Of a stretch of 19,528 nt of DNA, positions 7,689 to 14,794 are shown one piece after another. This DNA comes from Chloroflexota bacterium (GTDB lineage Bacteria > Chloroflexota > Dehalococcoidia > SM23-28-2 > RBG-16-64-32), in NCBI GenBank assembly GCA_005882715.1, contig VBEI01000037.1, forward strand, positions 1 through 19,528, written 5' to 3'. The stretch's first letter is position 1. Every line of letters starts with the position of its first letter. The notes beneath the pieces are model-generated. The model was not told the origin of the DNA. It saw nothing but the letters and a program-made list of their open reading frames with translations, and did not search any database. The position numbers were made by a program, and so were the translations under genes.

Positions 7689-7807
7689 GGGTCGTCGAGC
7701 CTGAGTGGATTGACTGGCAGCGGATTGCGAAACGCATAAGCGGATTCGGGTAGTCTATCCCGGGACTGCAGCCAGGAGCCGAATTCTCTCAGCGCTGCTC
7801 TTCGTGG

Positions 7808-7836
7808 TTGTCGCCTAACGAAAAATTCGTTACGAT
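7808..7836 (+). promoter_or_regulatory. Promoter of ino1 (leaderless arrangement)
   Basis: TTGTCG (7808-7813) and TACGAT (7831-7836) are separated by exactly 17 bp. The GTG start of ino1 at 7844 is 7 bases after the -10 box, the distance at which transcription normally begins, and no ribosome-binding site precedes it. The TTG that would extend the gene to 7808 is the -35 box itself. Confidence 0.55.
7816..7832 (+). promoter_or_regulatory. Putative operator of ino1: perfect inverted repeat
   Basis: TAACGAA-AAA-TTCGTTA has two perfect 7-bp arms (7816-7822 and 7826-7832) around an AAA centre. It fills the spacer between -35 and -10 and overlaps the first two bases of the -10. A protein bound there would block RNA polymerase. 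The natural candidate is the helix-turn-helix domain encoded at the start of the gene just downstream. Confidence 0.6.
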
Positions 7837-7843
7837 AGCCCGT

Positions 7844-9364
7844 GTGAACACGCAAACTAAGCCGGCCGAACGTGTCATCCAGCGTTTCGGCGGGCAGAGT
7901 GCTCTAGCTGGGCTGCTCGGCAGACGGCAGAGCACAGTCGAGCACTGGGCGACAACGGGCAGGATCCCGGCGCAGTGGCACGGGCCGCTCATGTCGCTAG
8001 CCCGACAGAGGGGAATCGCCCTGGAAGCGAGGGATTTTGTGGCAATGGATTCGCATGACATCGCGCCCGCGAGTGGGAAGCTGGGGGTGCTGCTGGTCGG
8101 GCTGGGAGCTGTGGCGTCGACGTTCATCGCGGGCGTCGAGCATGCTCGCCGGGGGACAGGCCGCCCGATTGGGTCGCTGACGCAGATGGGGGCGATCAGG
8201 CTGGGGAAGAGGACGGAAGGACGGACGCCGCTGGTGCGCGAGGTTGTGCCGCTCGCTGAGCTGGACCAGCTTGTGTTCGGCGCGTGGGACCCCATCGCAG
8301 ATAACGCCTACGAGGCGGCGGCGAATTGCGGAGTTCTCGACCGGCACGAACACGTCGAGCCGATTGCGGACTTTCTCAAGACGATCGAGCCGATGGCTGC
8401 GGTATTTGACGACTTCTACGTGAAGCGGCTGAAAGGGATCAATGTCAAGCAGACGGGGACGAAGATGGAGGCGGCGGAGGCGATCCGCCAGGACATTCGC
8501 GACTTCAAGGAGAGAAATCGCTGCGACCGGCTGGTAATGATCTGGTGCGCATCCACGGAGATTTTCCTCGAGCCGGGGCAGGTGCATCGCAATCTCGAGA
8601 ACTTTGAGGCGGCAATGCAGGCGAACGACGAGAGCATCGCGCCGTCGATGATCTATGCGTGGGCGGCGCTTATGGAGGGAGTGCCCTTCGCCAACGGTGC
8701 CCCGAACCTGACAGCAGATACACGCGCGCTGGTAACGCTGGCGGATGAGCGAGGGGTCCCGATCTGCGGGAAGGACTTCAAGACGGGCCAGACGCTGATG
8801 AAGACGGTGCTGGCGCCGATGCTCAAGGCGCGGATGCTCGGAGTGAACGGGTGGTACTCGACAAATATTCTCGGCAACCGGGATGGGGAGGTGCTGGACG
8901 ACCCGGAGAGCTTCAAGACGAAGGAGGAGTCCAAGCTGGGCGTGCTCGAATATGTCTTGCAGCCGGACGTGTATCCAGAGCTCTACGGCAGCATCTTCCA
9001 CAAGGTCCGGATCAACTACTACCCGCCGCGCGGTGATAACAAAGAGGGTTGGGACAACATCGACATCTTCGGCTGGCTGGGCTATCCCATGCAGATCAAG
9101 ATTGACTTTCTTTGCCGCGACTCGATCCTTGCCGCGCCGCTGGTGTTGGACCTGGTGCTATTCCTCGATCTGGCACAACGAGCCGGAATGAAGGGCATCC
9201 AGGAGTGGCTCTCGTTCTACTTCAAAAGCCCCCAACACGAGTCGACGGTTTACCCGGAGCACGACCTCTTTATCCAGCAGACGAAGCTGAAGAACACGCT
9301 GCGCTGGCTGATGGGCGAGGAGCAGATCACGCATCTGGGGGCGGAGTACTATCAGGCGGAGTGA
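7844..9364 (+). CDS. ino1: Inositol-3-phosphate synthase with an N-terminal helix-turn-helix domain
   Basis: The enzyme converts glucose 6-phosphate to 1D-myo-inositol 3-phosphate with NAD, the first step towards inositol lipids. From the GTG at 7844 the product is 506 aa. Residues 10-65 look like a small helix-turn-helix: FGGQSALAGLLGRRQSTVEH, then W35 and GRIP, resembling YdaS/Cro-like domains. A short linker leads to the Rossmann fold (VGLGAVAST, 85-93). Family blocks follow: WCASTEIF, then GKDFKTGQTLMKTV with its conserved lysines, NGWYSTNILGNRDGEVLDD, and FLCRDSILAAPLVLDLVLF. I do not know of this fusion as a standard form of the enzyme. It heads the inositol-lipid genes and probably has its own promoter with an operator-like palindrome. 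Confidence 0.9.
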   Translation: MNTQTKPAERVIQRFGGQSALAGLLGRRQSTVEHWATTGRIPAQWHGPLMSLARQRGIALEARDFVAMDSHDIAPASGKLGVLLVGLGAVASTFIAGVEHARRGTGRPIGSLTQMGAIRLGKRTEGRTPLVREVVPLAELDQLVFGAWDPIADNAYEAAANCGVLDRHEHVEPIADFLKTIEPMAAVFDDFYVKRLKGINVKQTGTKMEAAEAIRQDIRDFKERNRCDRLVMIWCASTEIFLEPGQVHRNLENFEAAMQANDESIAPSMIYAWAALMEGVPFANGAPNLTADTRALVTLADERGVPICGKDFKTGQTLMKTVLAPMLKARMLGVNGWYSTNILGNRDGEVLDDPESFKTKEESKLGVLEYVLQPDVYPELYGSIFHKVRINYYPPRGDNKEGWDNIDIFGWLGYPMQIKIDFLCRDSILAAPLVLDLVLFLDLAQRAGMKGIQEWLSFYFKSPQHESTVYPEHDLFIQQTKLKNTLRWLMGEEQITHLGAEYYQAE

Positions 9365-9380
9365 GGGACGGCTGACCGAG

Positions 9381-9436
9381 CGAACCCTCCGCCGCGCTGA
9401 CGCAGAAAGAGGGCTTCGATAAACTCAGTACGAATG
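9381..9436 (+). repeat. Intergenic repeat-like hairpin before the acyltransferase gene
   Basis: CGAACCCTC (9381-9389) pairs with GAGGGCTTCG (9409-9418), with one bulged base. The right part continues as CTTCGATAAACTCAGTACGAA, which resembles short TTCG/CTCAG dispersed repeats known from many bacterial intergenic regions. It fills most of the 94-bp gap after ino1. Confidence 0.4.
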
Positions 9437-9458
9437 GGGCGCGTTCCATAGCGAGCCA

Positions 9459-10373
9459 ATGCTGAAGTTCCTCCTTTACTGGGTGACATTTCATACGCTG
9501 GGGCGGCTGCCACTTTCTTTTCTCTATGCGTTGATGAGCACGACTGCGTGGGCGGCGTACCATCTGGTGCCGACGGTGCGGCGGAACATCCACGAGAACA
9601 TGCGACACGTCATGCCGGACGCGCCGGAGGCAGAAGTGCGACGTGCGGCGAAGCAGGTGCTTCGTAACGTCGCGCTGTATTACGCTGATGTGGCACATCT
9701 ACCTAGGATGGACCTTCGGGCATTCTTCGAGAAGCGGTTCGTCTTCCACGGTCTGGACGAGTACCTGCGGCCCGCAATCGCGGAGGGAAAAGGCGTGATC
9801 ACCTTGAGCGCGCACTATGGAAACCCTGAGCTCGCCATGCAGGCGTTCGCGCATCTCGGTATCCCCGTCTTCGCTCTTACGGAGCGGGTGCATCCGCGAA
9901 TGTCGAAGCTGATGGACGAGTACCGGGCGAGCAAGGGGCATACGTTCGGGCCCGTGACCCGTGGGAACGTGAAGCGAGTTTTCCAGACGCTGAAGCGCGG
10001 CGGCGTCGTCGCGTTGATGGGAGACCGCGACATTGAGGGGCCGAGGGAAGCGATGCTGTTCTTCGGTAAGACGGCCTTGATGCCCACGGGGCCGATCGAA
10101 GTCGCGATTAGGACAGGAGCGCCGGTAATTCCGTGCTTTAGCGCGCGCAGGGGGAAATATGGAATCGAGGGCTGGGTCGAGGAGCCACTCATGCTGAGAC
10201 GCACGGGCGACACCCATGCGGATGTTGTCGCCGGGACGAGAGAATACATCGAACGTCTCGAGCGCCGGCTGCGCGAGGATCCCGGGCAGTGGGCGGTGAT
10301 CGAGAGGATATGGGACGCGCAGCCATCGTCGGCCGCTGAGAACGCGGCAGAAGTGGCGGAGAAGATCCAGTGA
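9459..10373 (+). CDS. LpxL/HtrB-PatA family lysophospholipid-type acyltransferase
   Basis: This 304-aa protein belongs to the LpxL/HtrB family, which includes mycobacterial PatA, the acyltransferase of phosphatidylinositol mannosides. The active-site pair H119-x4-E124 is visible in SAHYGNPELA, and the second conserved block is GDRDIEG (D189, D191). A hydrophobic N-terminal segment (about residues 3-36) should hold it on the inner face of the membrane. The setting beside ino1, a PimA-like gene and a phosphatidylinositol-phosphate synthase gene mirrors the mycobacterial pgsA1-patA-pimA group. That favours a PatA-like role over lipid A acylation, and no lipid A gene is seen here. Substrate specificity is inferred. 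The start has no Shine-Dalgarno; the next gene begins 19 bp after the stop. Confidence 0.85.
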   Translation: MLKFLLYWVTFHTLGRLPLSFLYALMSTTAWAAYHLVPTVRRNIHENMRHVMPDAPEAEVRRAAKQVLRNVALYYADVAHLPRMDLRAFFEKRFVFHGLDEYLRPAIAEGKGVITLSAHYGNPELAMQAFAHLGIPVFALTERVHPRMSKLMDEYRASKGHTFGPVTRGNVKRVFQTLKRGGVVALMGDRDIEGPREAMLFFGKTALMPTGPIEVAIRTGAPVIPCFSARRGKYGIEGWVEEPLMLRRTGDTHADVVAGTREYIERLERRLREDPGQWAVIERIWDAQPSSAAENAAEVAEKIQ

Positions 10374-10392
10374 GAACGGTCGTGGGTGGAAG

Positions 10393-11262
10393 ATGTCTCG
10401 GCTAAGAGTTACGTCAGGCGAAGGCGCGACGTTCCGGAGCGCCGGTCGAAGGTTGGCCCCCCGCCAGATCCCTTCGCTAAGCGGCCCAATTCCACTCAAG
10501 GAAGTGGTCGGCGCTCAGGATGACGCGGGCAAGGCTGACTTGCACATACACACGTCGTTCAGTGATGGGATGGCGGACGTGCCGGAGCTGCTCGACTACG
10601 TGGAGAGCGAGACTGACCTCGACATAATAGGGATAGTTGACCACGACGACGTGCGGGGGGCGCTGGCTGCTCGAGATCAGTGGGCGAAACGGAGCTACCG
10701 GTTCGAGCTGGTCACGGGCATCGAGGTCACCGCGATCGAAGGACATCTGCTCGCGCTCTACGTTGATGAGCCAATGGAATCGCTGCGTCCGCTCGAACGA
10801 GTGGTGGAGGACGTGCATCGGCAAGGAGGTCTATGCGTGGTGCCGCACCCGATGAGCTGGCTCACGCGAAGCATCGGGGAGCAAACGCTGCGGGGCTTCG
10901 TTGGCTCTCTGGATGGGATCGAAGTCGCCTGCTGTTCGCCGGCGGCGCGCGTAAGCAACGGGCGGGCGGCGGCGCTCAACCGGTTATTGGAGATGGCCGA
11001 GCTGGGCGGGAGCGACGCGCACTTCCTGCAGGCCGTCGGGTCGTCGTACACCCAGTTTGAGGGGCGCTCGGCTGCCGATCTGAAGCGGGCGATCACGGCG
11101 AGGACGACTCGTGCTGTATACGGGGCGCCCGTGGACTGGCAGAGTATCGGGATACGACAGATGGCGCGACAGACGTGGCGGGGCATCTGTGCGACGCCGC
11201 GGGCGATGGGGCTGGGGCCTACCGCGCGGAGCTTTGTGAGGCGGATCTTTCGCTCGCGCTAA
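10393..11262 (+). CDS. PHP-domain metal-dependent phosphoesterase
   Basis: PHP proteins hydrolyse phosphoesters with two or three metal ions. The metal-ligand blocks are all present, numbered from the ATG at 10393: DLHIHTSFSDG (H51, H53), IVDHDD, a Glu in GIEV, His in EGHLLALY, HP in VVPHPM, and GGSDAH near the end. The last 45 residues are basic and partly amphipathic (SFVRRIFRSR) and could touch the membrane. From 10393 the product is 289 aa, but the first 46 residues precede the domain and are partly encoded by a dispersed repeat. GTG at 10504 (MVGAQDDAGKADLHIH) is an equally plausible start, giving 252 aa. The gene sits between the acyltransferase and PimA-like genes. It may act on an inositol-lipid phosphate, possibly as the phosphatidylinositol-phosphate phosphatase. 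That is inference; a nuclease or another phosphatase role is possible. Confidence 0.85.
   Translation: MSRLRVTSGEGATFRSAGRRLAPRQIPSLSGPIPLKEVVGAQDDAGKADLHIHTSFSDGMADVPELLDYVESETDLDIIGIVDHDDVRGALAARDQWAKRSYRFELVTGIEVTAIEGHLLALYVDEPMESLRPLERVVEDVHRQGGLCVVPHPMSWLTRSIGEQTLRGFVGSLDGIEVACCSPAARVSNGRAAALNRLLEMAELGGSDAHFLQAVGSSYTQFEGRSAADLKRAITARTTRAVYGAPVDWQSIGIRQMARQTWRGICATPRAMGLGPTARSFVRRIFRSR
10461..10524 (+). repeat. Dispersed repeat, copy A
   Basis: This 64-bp element begins CCGCCAGATCCCTTCGC and ends GCGCTCAGGATGAC. Its ends match copy B at 11322-11384, while the 22-bp middle is unrelated. It lies in the first codons of the PHP gene or just before its true start. Confidence 0.65.
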
Positions 11263-11321
11263 GATAGGCGCGTGAAACATGGCACCGGTGACGCAGCGGA
11301 TGCCGTTCGCACATCGCTACG

Positions 11322-11384
11322 CCGCCAGATTCCTTCGCGTAGGCGCTCTCGTTGTTTTCGAACGTGGCCGGTGCTCAGAATGAC
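11322..11384 (+). repeat. Dispersed repeat, copy B
   Basis: This 63-bp element begins CCGCCAGATTCCTTCGC and ends GGTGCTCAGAATGAC, 3 bases before the pimA ATG. Compared with copy A, a C-to-T change in the left end is matched by a G-to-A change in the right end. ATCC/GGAT in A thus becomes ATTC/GAAT in B and the ends can still pair. Confidence 0.65.
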
Positions 11385-11387
11385 AAG

Positions 11388-12518
11388 ATGAAGATTGCAC
11401 TCGTAACGCCGTACGATTGGGCGACGCCGGGCGGCGTCAATCTGCACATTGCGCCGCTGGCCGAGCGACTGAAGGCCGCCGGTAACGACGTGCGGATCGT
11501 GGCGCCTTCATCGCGGCCCGAGCGAAACGAAGGATGCGTCACCGTAATCGGCGAGAGCGCTTTCGGGCTGCCCGCGACGGGGTCAGTCGCCAAAGTCTCC
11601 CTTTCGTACGATCTGGGGCCGCGGGTTAAGCAGCTTTGCGGGCGCGAGCACTTCGACGTCGTACACGTGCACGAGCCGTTCATGCCCCTGCTGCCGTTCC
11701 AGTTCCTCCGCTACTCGAACGCTACCAACATAGCCACGTTCCACGCTGCAAGGGAAGGCGGCAGCCGCCTGTACGCCTACTCGAAGTACATCATCCGGCC
11801 ATGGTGGGGGCGGATTCACGGGCGCATAGCGGTCTCTGGGGCTGCGTTGCGCCTTATCGGTAAGCATTTCGCCGGCCGGTATCGGATCATCCCGAATGGG
11901 GTGGACTGCGGCTTCTTCGCGAATGGAAGCCCGACTGCTGACTTTGCGGACGGCAAGCGGAATATCCTCTTTCTTGGCCGGCTCGAGAAGCGGAAAGGGC
12001 TGCCGTTCCTGCTGGAAGCGTTCGCACGGGTCAAACGCGATTTTCCGGATACCCGGCTCGTTGTCGTGGGTGGTGACGGCGGATTGCGTTCGGTGTGCGA
12101 GCTGTATGTCGAGCGAAACCGGCTGCCGGACGTCGTCTTTACGGGCTACGTGCCCGACGAAGCGAAGCCGCATTATTTCAAGGCGGCGGACATCTACTGT
12201 GCCCCCAACACCGGTGGCGAGAGCATGGGCATGGTCCTTCTCGAAGCGCTGGCCGCCGGGGCGCCGATCGTGGCGTCGCGCATCGAAGGGTTCTCGGAGG
12301 TTCTAACGGACGGCAGTGAAGGGCTTCTGGTGCCGCCGCGGGACAGCGAGGCGCTGGCGGCCGCGCTTAAGCGTCTCTTATCCGACCACGCCTTGCGCAA
12401 GAAGATGGCCCAACGGGCGCAAAAGACGGCGAAGCGATACGACTGGGCGAGCGTCTCAGCGCGAATCATCGACTACTACGGGGAATGCATGGCTGATCGC
12501 AGTGAAGGGCACGCGTGA
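11388..12518 (+). CDS. pimA: PimA-like phosphatidylinositol alpha-mannosyltransferase (GT4)
   Basis: PimA moves the first mannose from GDP-mannose to phosphatidylinositol on the cytoplasmic face of the membrane. From the ATG at 11388 the product is 376 aa, close to mycobacterial PimA. The match runs from end to end: KIALVTPYDWATPGGVNLHI (glycine loop), GSVAKVSLS, DVVHVHEP, ATFHA, GRIAVS, IPNGVD, FLGRLEKRKG (sugar-nucleotide-binding Arg and Lys), YCAPNTGGESMGMVLLEAL with E278, and RYDWASVSARI. In-frame upstream codons at 11352-11387 lie in a dispersed repeat and are unlike the family. The stop overlaps the next gene (TGATG), so the two are translated together. Another GT4 specificity is possible, but the neighbours support PimA. 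Confidence 0.88.
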   Translation: MKIALVTPYDWATPGGVNLHIAPLAERLKAAGNDVRIVAPSSRPERNEGCVTVIGESAFGLPATGSVAKVSLSYDLGPRVKQLCGREHFDVVHVHEPFMPLLPFQFLRYSNATNIATFHAAREGGSRLYAYSKYIIRPWWGRIHGRIAVSGAALRLIGKHFAGRYRIIPNGVDCGFFANGSPTADFADGKRNILFLGRLEKRKGLPFLLEAFARVKRDFPDTRLVVVGGDGGLRSVCELYVERNRLPDVVFTGYVPDEAKPHYFKAADIYCAPNTGGESMGMVLLEALAAGAPIVASRIEGFSEVLTDGSEGLLVPPRDSEALAAALKRLLSDHALRKKMAQRAQKTAKRYDWASVSARIIDYYGECMADRSEGHA

Positions 12519-13138
12519 TGCCAACGCTGCTTCCTCGTTCAGCGCCGCGGTGGTTCACCGACCCGATCGTCGATTGGCTCGCGCGGGCCGGCGTGACGCC
12601 GAACATGCTTACAGTAGCCGGGGTGGCGGGCAACGTGGTCGCCGCGGTGCTGGTGGGAAGGGGGGAGTTCGTCATCGCGGGCATATTGGTTCTCGCCGCC
12701 AGCGCGCTTGACATGCTGGACGGGGCGCTGGCACGGGCGACGAGGCGCGCGACCGATTTCGGCTCGGTTTTCGACGCCGTGGCGGACCGCGTTTCCGAGG
12801 CGGCGGTGCTGTTCGGCTTGCTCGTATATTTCGGCGACATCGGCCGGACGGAGGACCAGCAGCTCACTTTCGTTGCAGTCGTCGCGTCCCTCCTTGTGAG
12901 CTACATACGAGCGAGGGCAGAGATCGTGGGCGTGGAATTGCGCGAGGGGTTGCTCAGCCGCGCACCGCGCGTCCTCCTGATTTCAGCAGGACTTATATTG
13001 GAGCCATACTGGGATGTGTGGGAGAGCAGTGTGCACATCATGCTCTGGGTGCTGGTGTTGATGTCGACGCTAACCGCGGCACAGCGGCTGGTGCTGGTGT
13101 GGTTGAAGACGCGGTGGGAAACGAGAGATGAGGCATGA
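12518..13138 (+). CDS. pgsA: CDP-alcohol phosphatidyltransferase, probable phosphatidylinositol-phosphate synthase
   Basis: This integral membrane enzyme joins a CDP-lipid to an alcohol. The full signature is present: D65-xx-D68-G69-xx-A72-R73-x8-G82-xxx-D86-xxx-D90. SYIRARAE (128-135) matches a motif typical of actinobacterial phosphatidylinositol-phosphate synthases, which use inositol 3-phosphate. This, and ino1 upstream, favours that reaction over phosphatidylglycerol-phosphate synthesis. The 206-aa protein has several hydrophobic helices, including about 31-48, 51-66 and 95-107. The ATG at 12518 overlaps the pimA stop; a GTG one codon earlier is possible. The gene end, including its TGA at 13136-13138, lies inside a tandem array of 7-bp units. 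It is the last gene of the inositol-lipid group. Confidence 0.9.
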   Translation: MPTLLPRSAPRWFTDPIVDWLARAGVTPNMLTVAGVAGNVVAAVLVGRGEFVIAGILVLAASALDMLDGALARATRRATDFGSVFDAVADRVSEAAVLFGLLVYFGDIGRTEDQQLTFVAVVASLLVSYIRARAEIVGVELREGLLSRAPRVLLISAGLILEPYWDVWESSVHIMLWVLVLMSTLTAAQRLVLVWLKTRWETRDEA

Positions 13139-13160
13139 GAAATGGGAAATGGGGAAACGG
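13125..13160 (+). repeat. Tandem 7-bp array across the pgsA stop codon
   Basis: The units GAGATGA, GGCATGA, GAAATGG, GAAATGG and (after one extra G) GAAACGG run from the last codons of pgsA into the intergenic region. The pgsA stop TGA is the end of the second unit. Confidence 0.6.
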
Positions 13161-13329
13161 GCAGGCTGCCGGACGCAGGAAGGCTGAAGCTACCCGCCTA
13201 CATTACCGTGGTTGCTTACCGGTATGATTCCGCTTAAGGATCAAGTGCAGGCAACGGCTCTCTGGTCGCCGCGCGTTGCCTTGACCCCTGTTCGCCCGCG
13301 TGCGACTGTAGGCGCCGGAGGTACTCCAT

Positions 13330-14760
13330 ATGAACGACATCGCCCTGCTGGATGCCACTGCCCAGGCGGAGCTCGTCCGCAGCAAGCAGGTCAAGCCAAT
13401 CGAGCTTCTCGAGGCGACAATCGAGCGGATCGAGCGCATCAACCCGCAGATCAACGCCGTCGTGACTCCGATGTACGAAATCGCGCGCAAGACGGCGGAG
13501 GGGCCGCTCCCGGATGGGCCTTTCAGCGGGGTGCCGTTCTTGTTGAAGGACCTCGGGGCCGGGTATGCAGGCGTTCGTCAGACGCAGGGCTCAGTATTCC
13601 TTGAGGACTTCGTATCGCCGTTCGACAGCGAACTGACGGTTCGCTACAAGCGGGCCGGCCTGGTCATCACCGGGAAGACGAATACGCCTGAGTTCGGTCT
13701 CGTCCCGACAACTGAGCCGCGGCTCTTCGGGCCGACCCGCAATCCCTGGGCGCCAGAGCATTCGGTGGGTGGCTCGAGCGGCGGGTCGGCTGCTGCCGTT
13801 GCTGCTGGAATCGTACCGATGGCCCACGCAAATGACGGCGGCGGTTCTATTCGCATCCCTGCCTCGTGTTGCGGTCTGTTTGGAATCAAGCCGAGCCGGG
13901 CGCGCGTGCCGCTAGGTCCAATCATCGGCGACATGATGGGCGGACTCGTCTGCGAACACGCCGTGACGCGCTCGGTGCGAGATAGCGCCGCCCTTCTGGA
14001 TGCCGTCGCGGGCCCGGAGCTGGGCGACCCCTACTACGCCCCACCGCAAATCAGGCCGTACGTCGAAGATCTCGGCGCCGACCCCGGGAGCCTCCGCATC
14101 GCCGTTTCAATTCGTACGGCCACTGGAACACCGCTTCACGAGGACAACATCGCGGCGGTCAAGGATGCGGCCGCATTGTGCGAGGAACTTGGCCACCACG
14201 TCGAGGAGATGGGGCCTCCCCCGATCAACGCTGAGATGCTGGAGGAGGCGTTCTTGACGATCTGGGCCGCCGGAGTCCCGTGGGGAATCGAGGGGATCGG
14301 GCGCCTGACTGGGCGTCAGGCTTCGCCCGAAAAATTCGAGCCGCTCACCTGGGCGCTATACGAGCAAGGAAAGCGGACTGCGGCGGGGGATTACCTGCTC
14401 GCCGTCACTGCTCTGCAACAGATGTCTCGGACGGTCGCTCATTTCTTTGAACGCTACGATGTGTGGCTATCGCCCACTCTCGGATCTCCGCCGCCCAAGC
14501 TCGGTCACTTCGATGCGACGCCTGACAACCCCATGGTCGGCCTAGATCGAGCCATCGAGTACGTTCCCTTCACGCCTCTCCAGAACGCGACAGGCCAGCC
14601 CGGGATGTCCGTACCGCTCTTCTGGAACAGCGAAGGCCTGCCCGTCGGGGTGCACTTCGCGGCTCGCTTCGGCGAAGAAGACACGCTGTTTCGTCTGGCG
14701 GCGCAGTTGGAAGAGGCGTGCCCGTGGGCCAACAAGCGCCCGCCTATCAGCGCGGTGTAG
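13330..14760 (+). CDS. Amidase-signature family hydrolase
   Basis: This 476-aa cytoplasmic enzyme (no signal peptide) belongs to the amidase-signature family, which hydrolyses C-N bonds of amides. The Ser-cisSer-Lys triad is complete: K73 in PFLLKDLG, S149 in GGSSGGSAAA and S173 in DGGGSIRIPAS. The spacing of 24 between the serines matches characterised members. The pattern HANDGGGSIRIPASCCGLFG recalls the 6-aminohexanoate-cyclic-dimer hydrolase (NylA) subgroup. It is not the GatA subunit of Glu-tRNA amidotransferase by context, since gatB and gatC are absent. The natural substrate cannot be predicted. The start is secure: GGAGGT lies 7 bases before the ATG. It is probably transcribed alone and converges on the serine hydrolase gene. 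Confidence 0.92.
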   Translation: MNDIALLDATAQAELVRSKQVKPIELLEATIERIERINPQINAVVTPMYEIARKTAEGPLPDGPFSGVPFLLKDLGAGYAGVRQTQGSVFLEDFVSPFDSELTVRYKRAGLVITGKTNTPEFGLVPTTEPRLFGPTRNPWAPEHSVGGSSGGSAAAVAAGIVPMAHANDGGGSIRIPASCCGLFGIKPSRARVPLGPIIGDMMGGLVCEHAVTRSVRDSAALLDAVAGPELGDPYYAPPQIRPYVEDLGADPGSLRIAVSIRTATGTPLHEDNIAAVKDAAALCEELGHHVEEMGPPPINAEMLEEAFLTIWAAGVPWGIEGIGRLTGRQASPEKFEPLTWALYEQGKRTAAGDYLLAVTALQQMSRTVAHFFERYDVWLSPTLGSPPPKLGHFDATPDNPMVGLDRAIEYVPFTPLQNATGQPGMSVPLFWNSEGLPVGVHFAARFGEEDTLFRLAAQLEEACPWANKRPPISAV

Positions 14761-14793
14761 AGCGACCCGTTGGGTAGCTACACGGTCCGCGCT
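14749..14793. terminator. Long imperfect hairpin between convergent genes
   Basis: The outer arms AGCGCGG (14749-14755) and CCGCGCT (14787-14793) pair. Inside them TGTAG (14756-14760, ending in the amidase stop) pairs with CTACA (14778-14782), and ACCC (14765-14768) with GGGT (14772-14775) around GTT. It lies exactly between two convergent genes and could end both transcripts. There is no T-tract in either direction, so it is not a classical intrinsic terminator. Confidence 0.5.
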
Positions 14794-14794
14794 A

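Noticed and set aside
7808..7843. TTG-initiated 12-residue extension of the Ino1 fusion protein
   Set aside because: The TTG is part of the -35 box and the extra codons cover the operator-like palindrome.
7997..9001. 334-codon open frame on the minus strand opposite ino1
   Set aside because: The sense frame matches inositol-3-phosphate synthase over this whole stretch; the antisense product has no recognisable domain.
13200..13228. Possible amidase promoter with TATGAT at 13223-13228
   Set aside because: No acceptable -35 lies at the right distance, so it was not listed as a feature.
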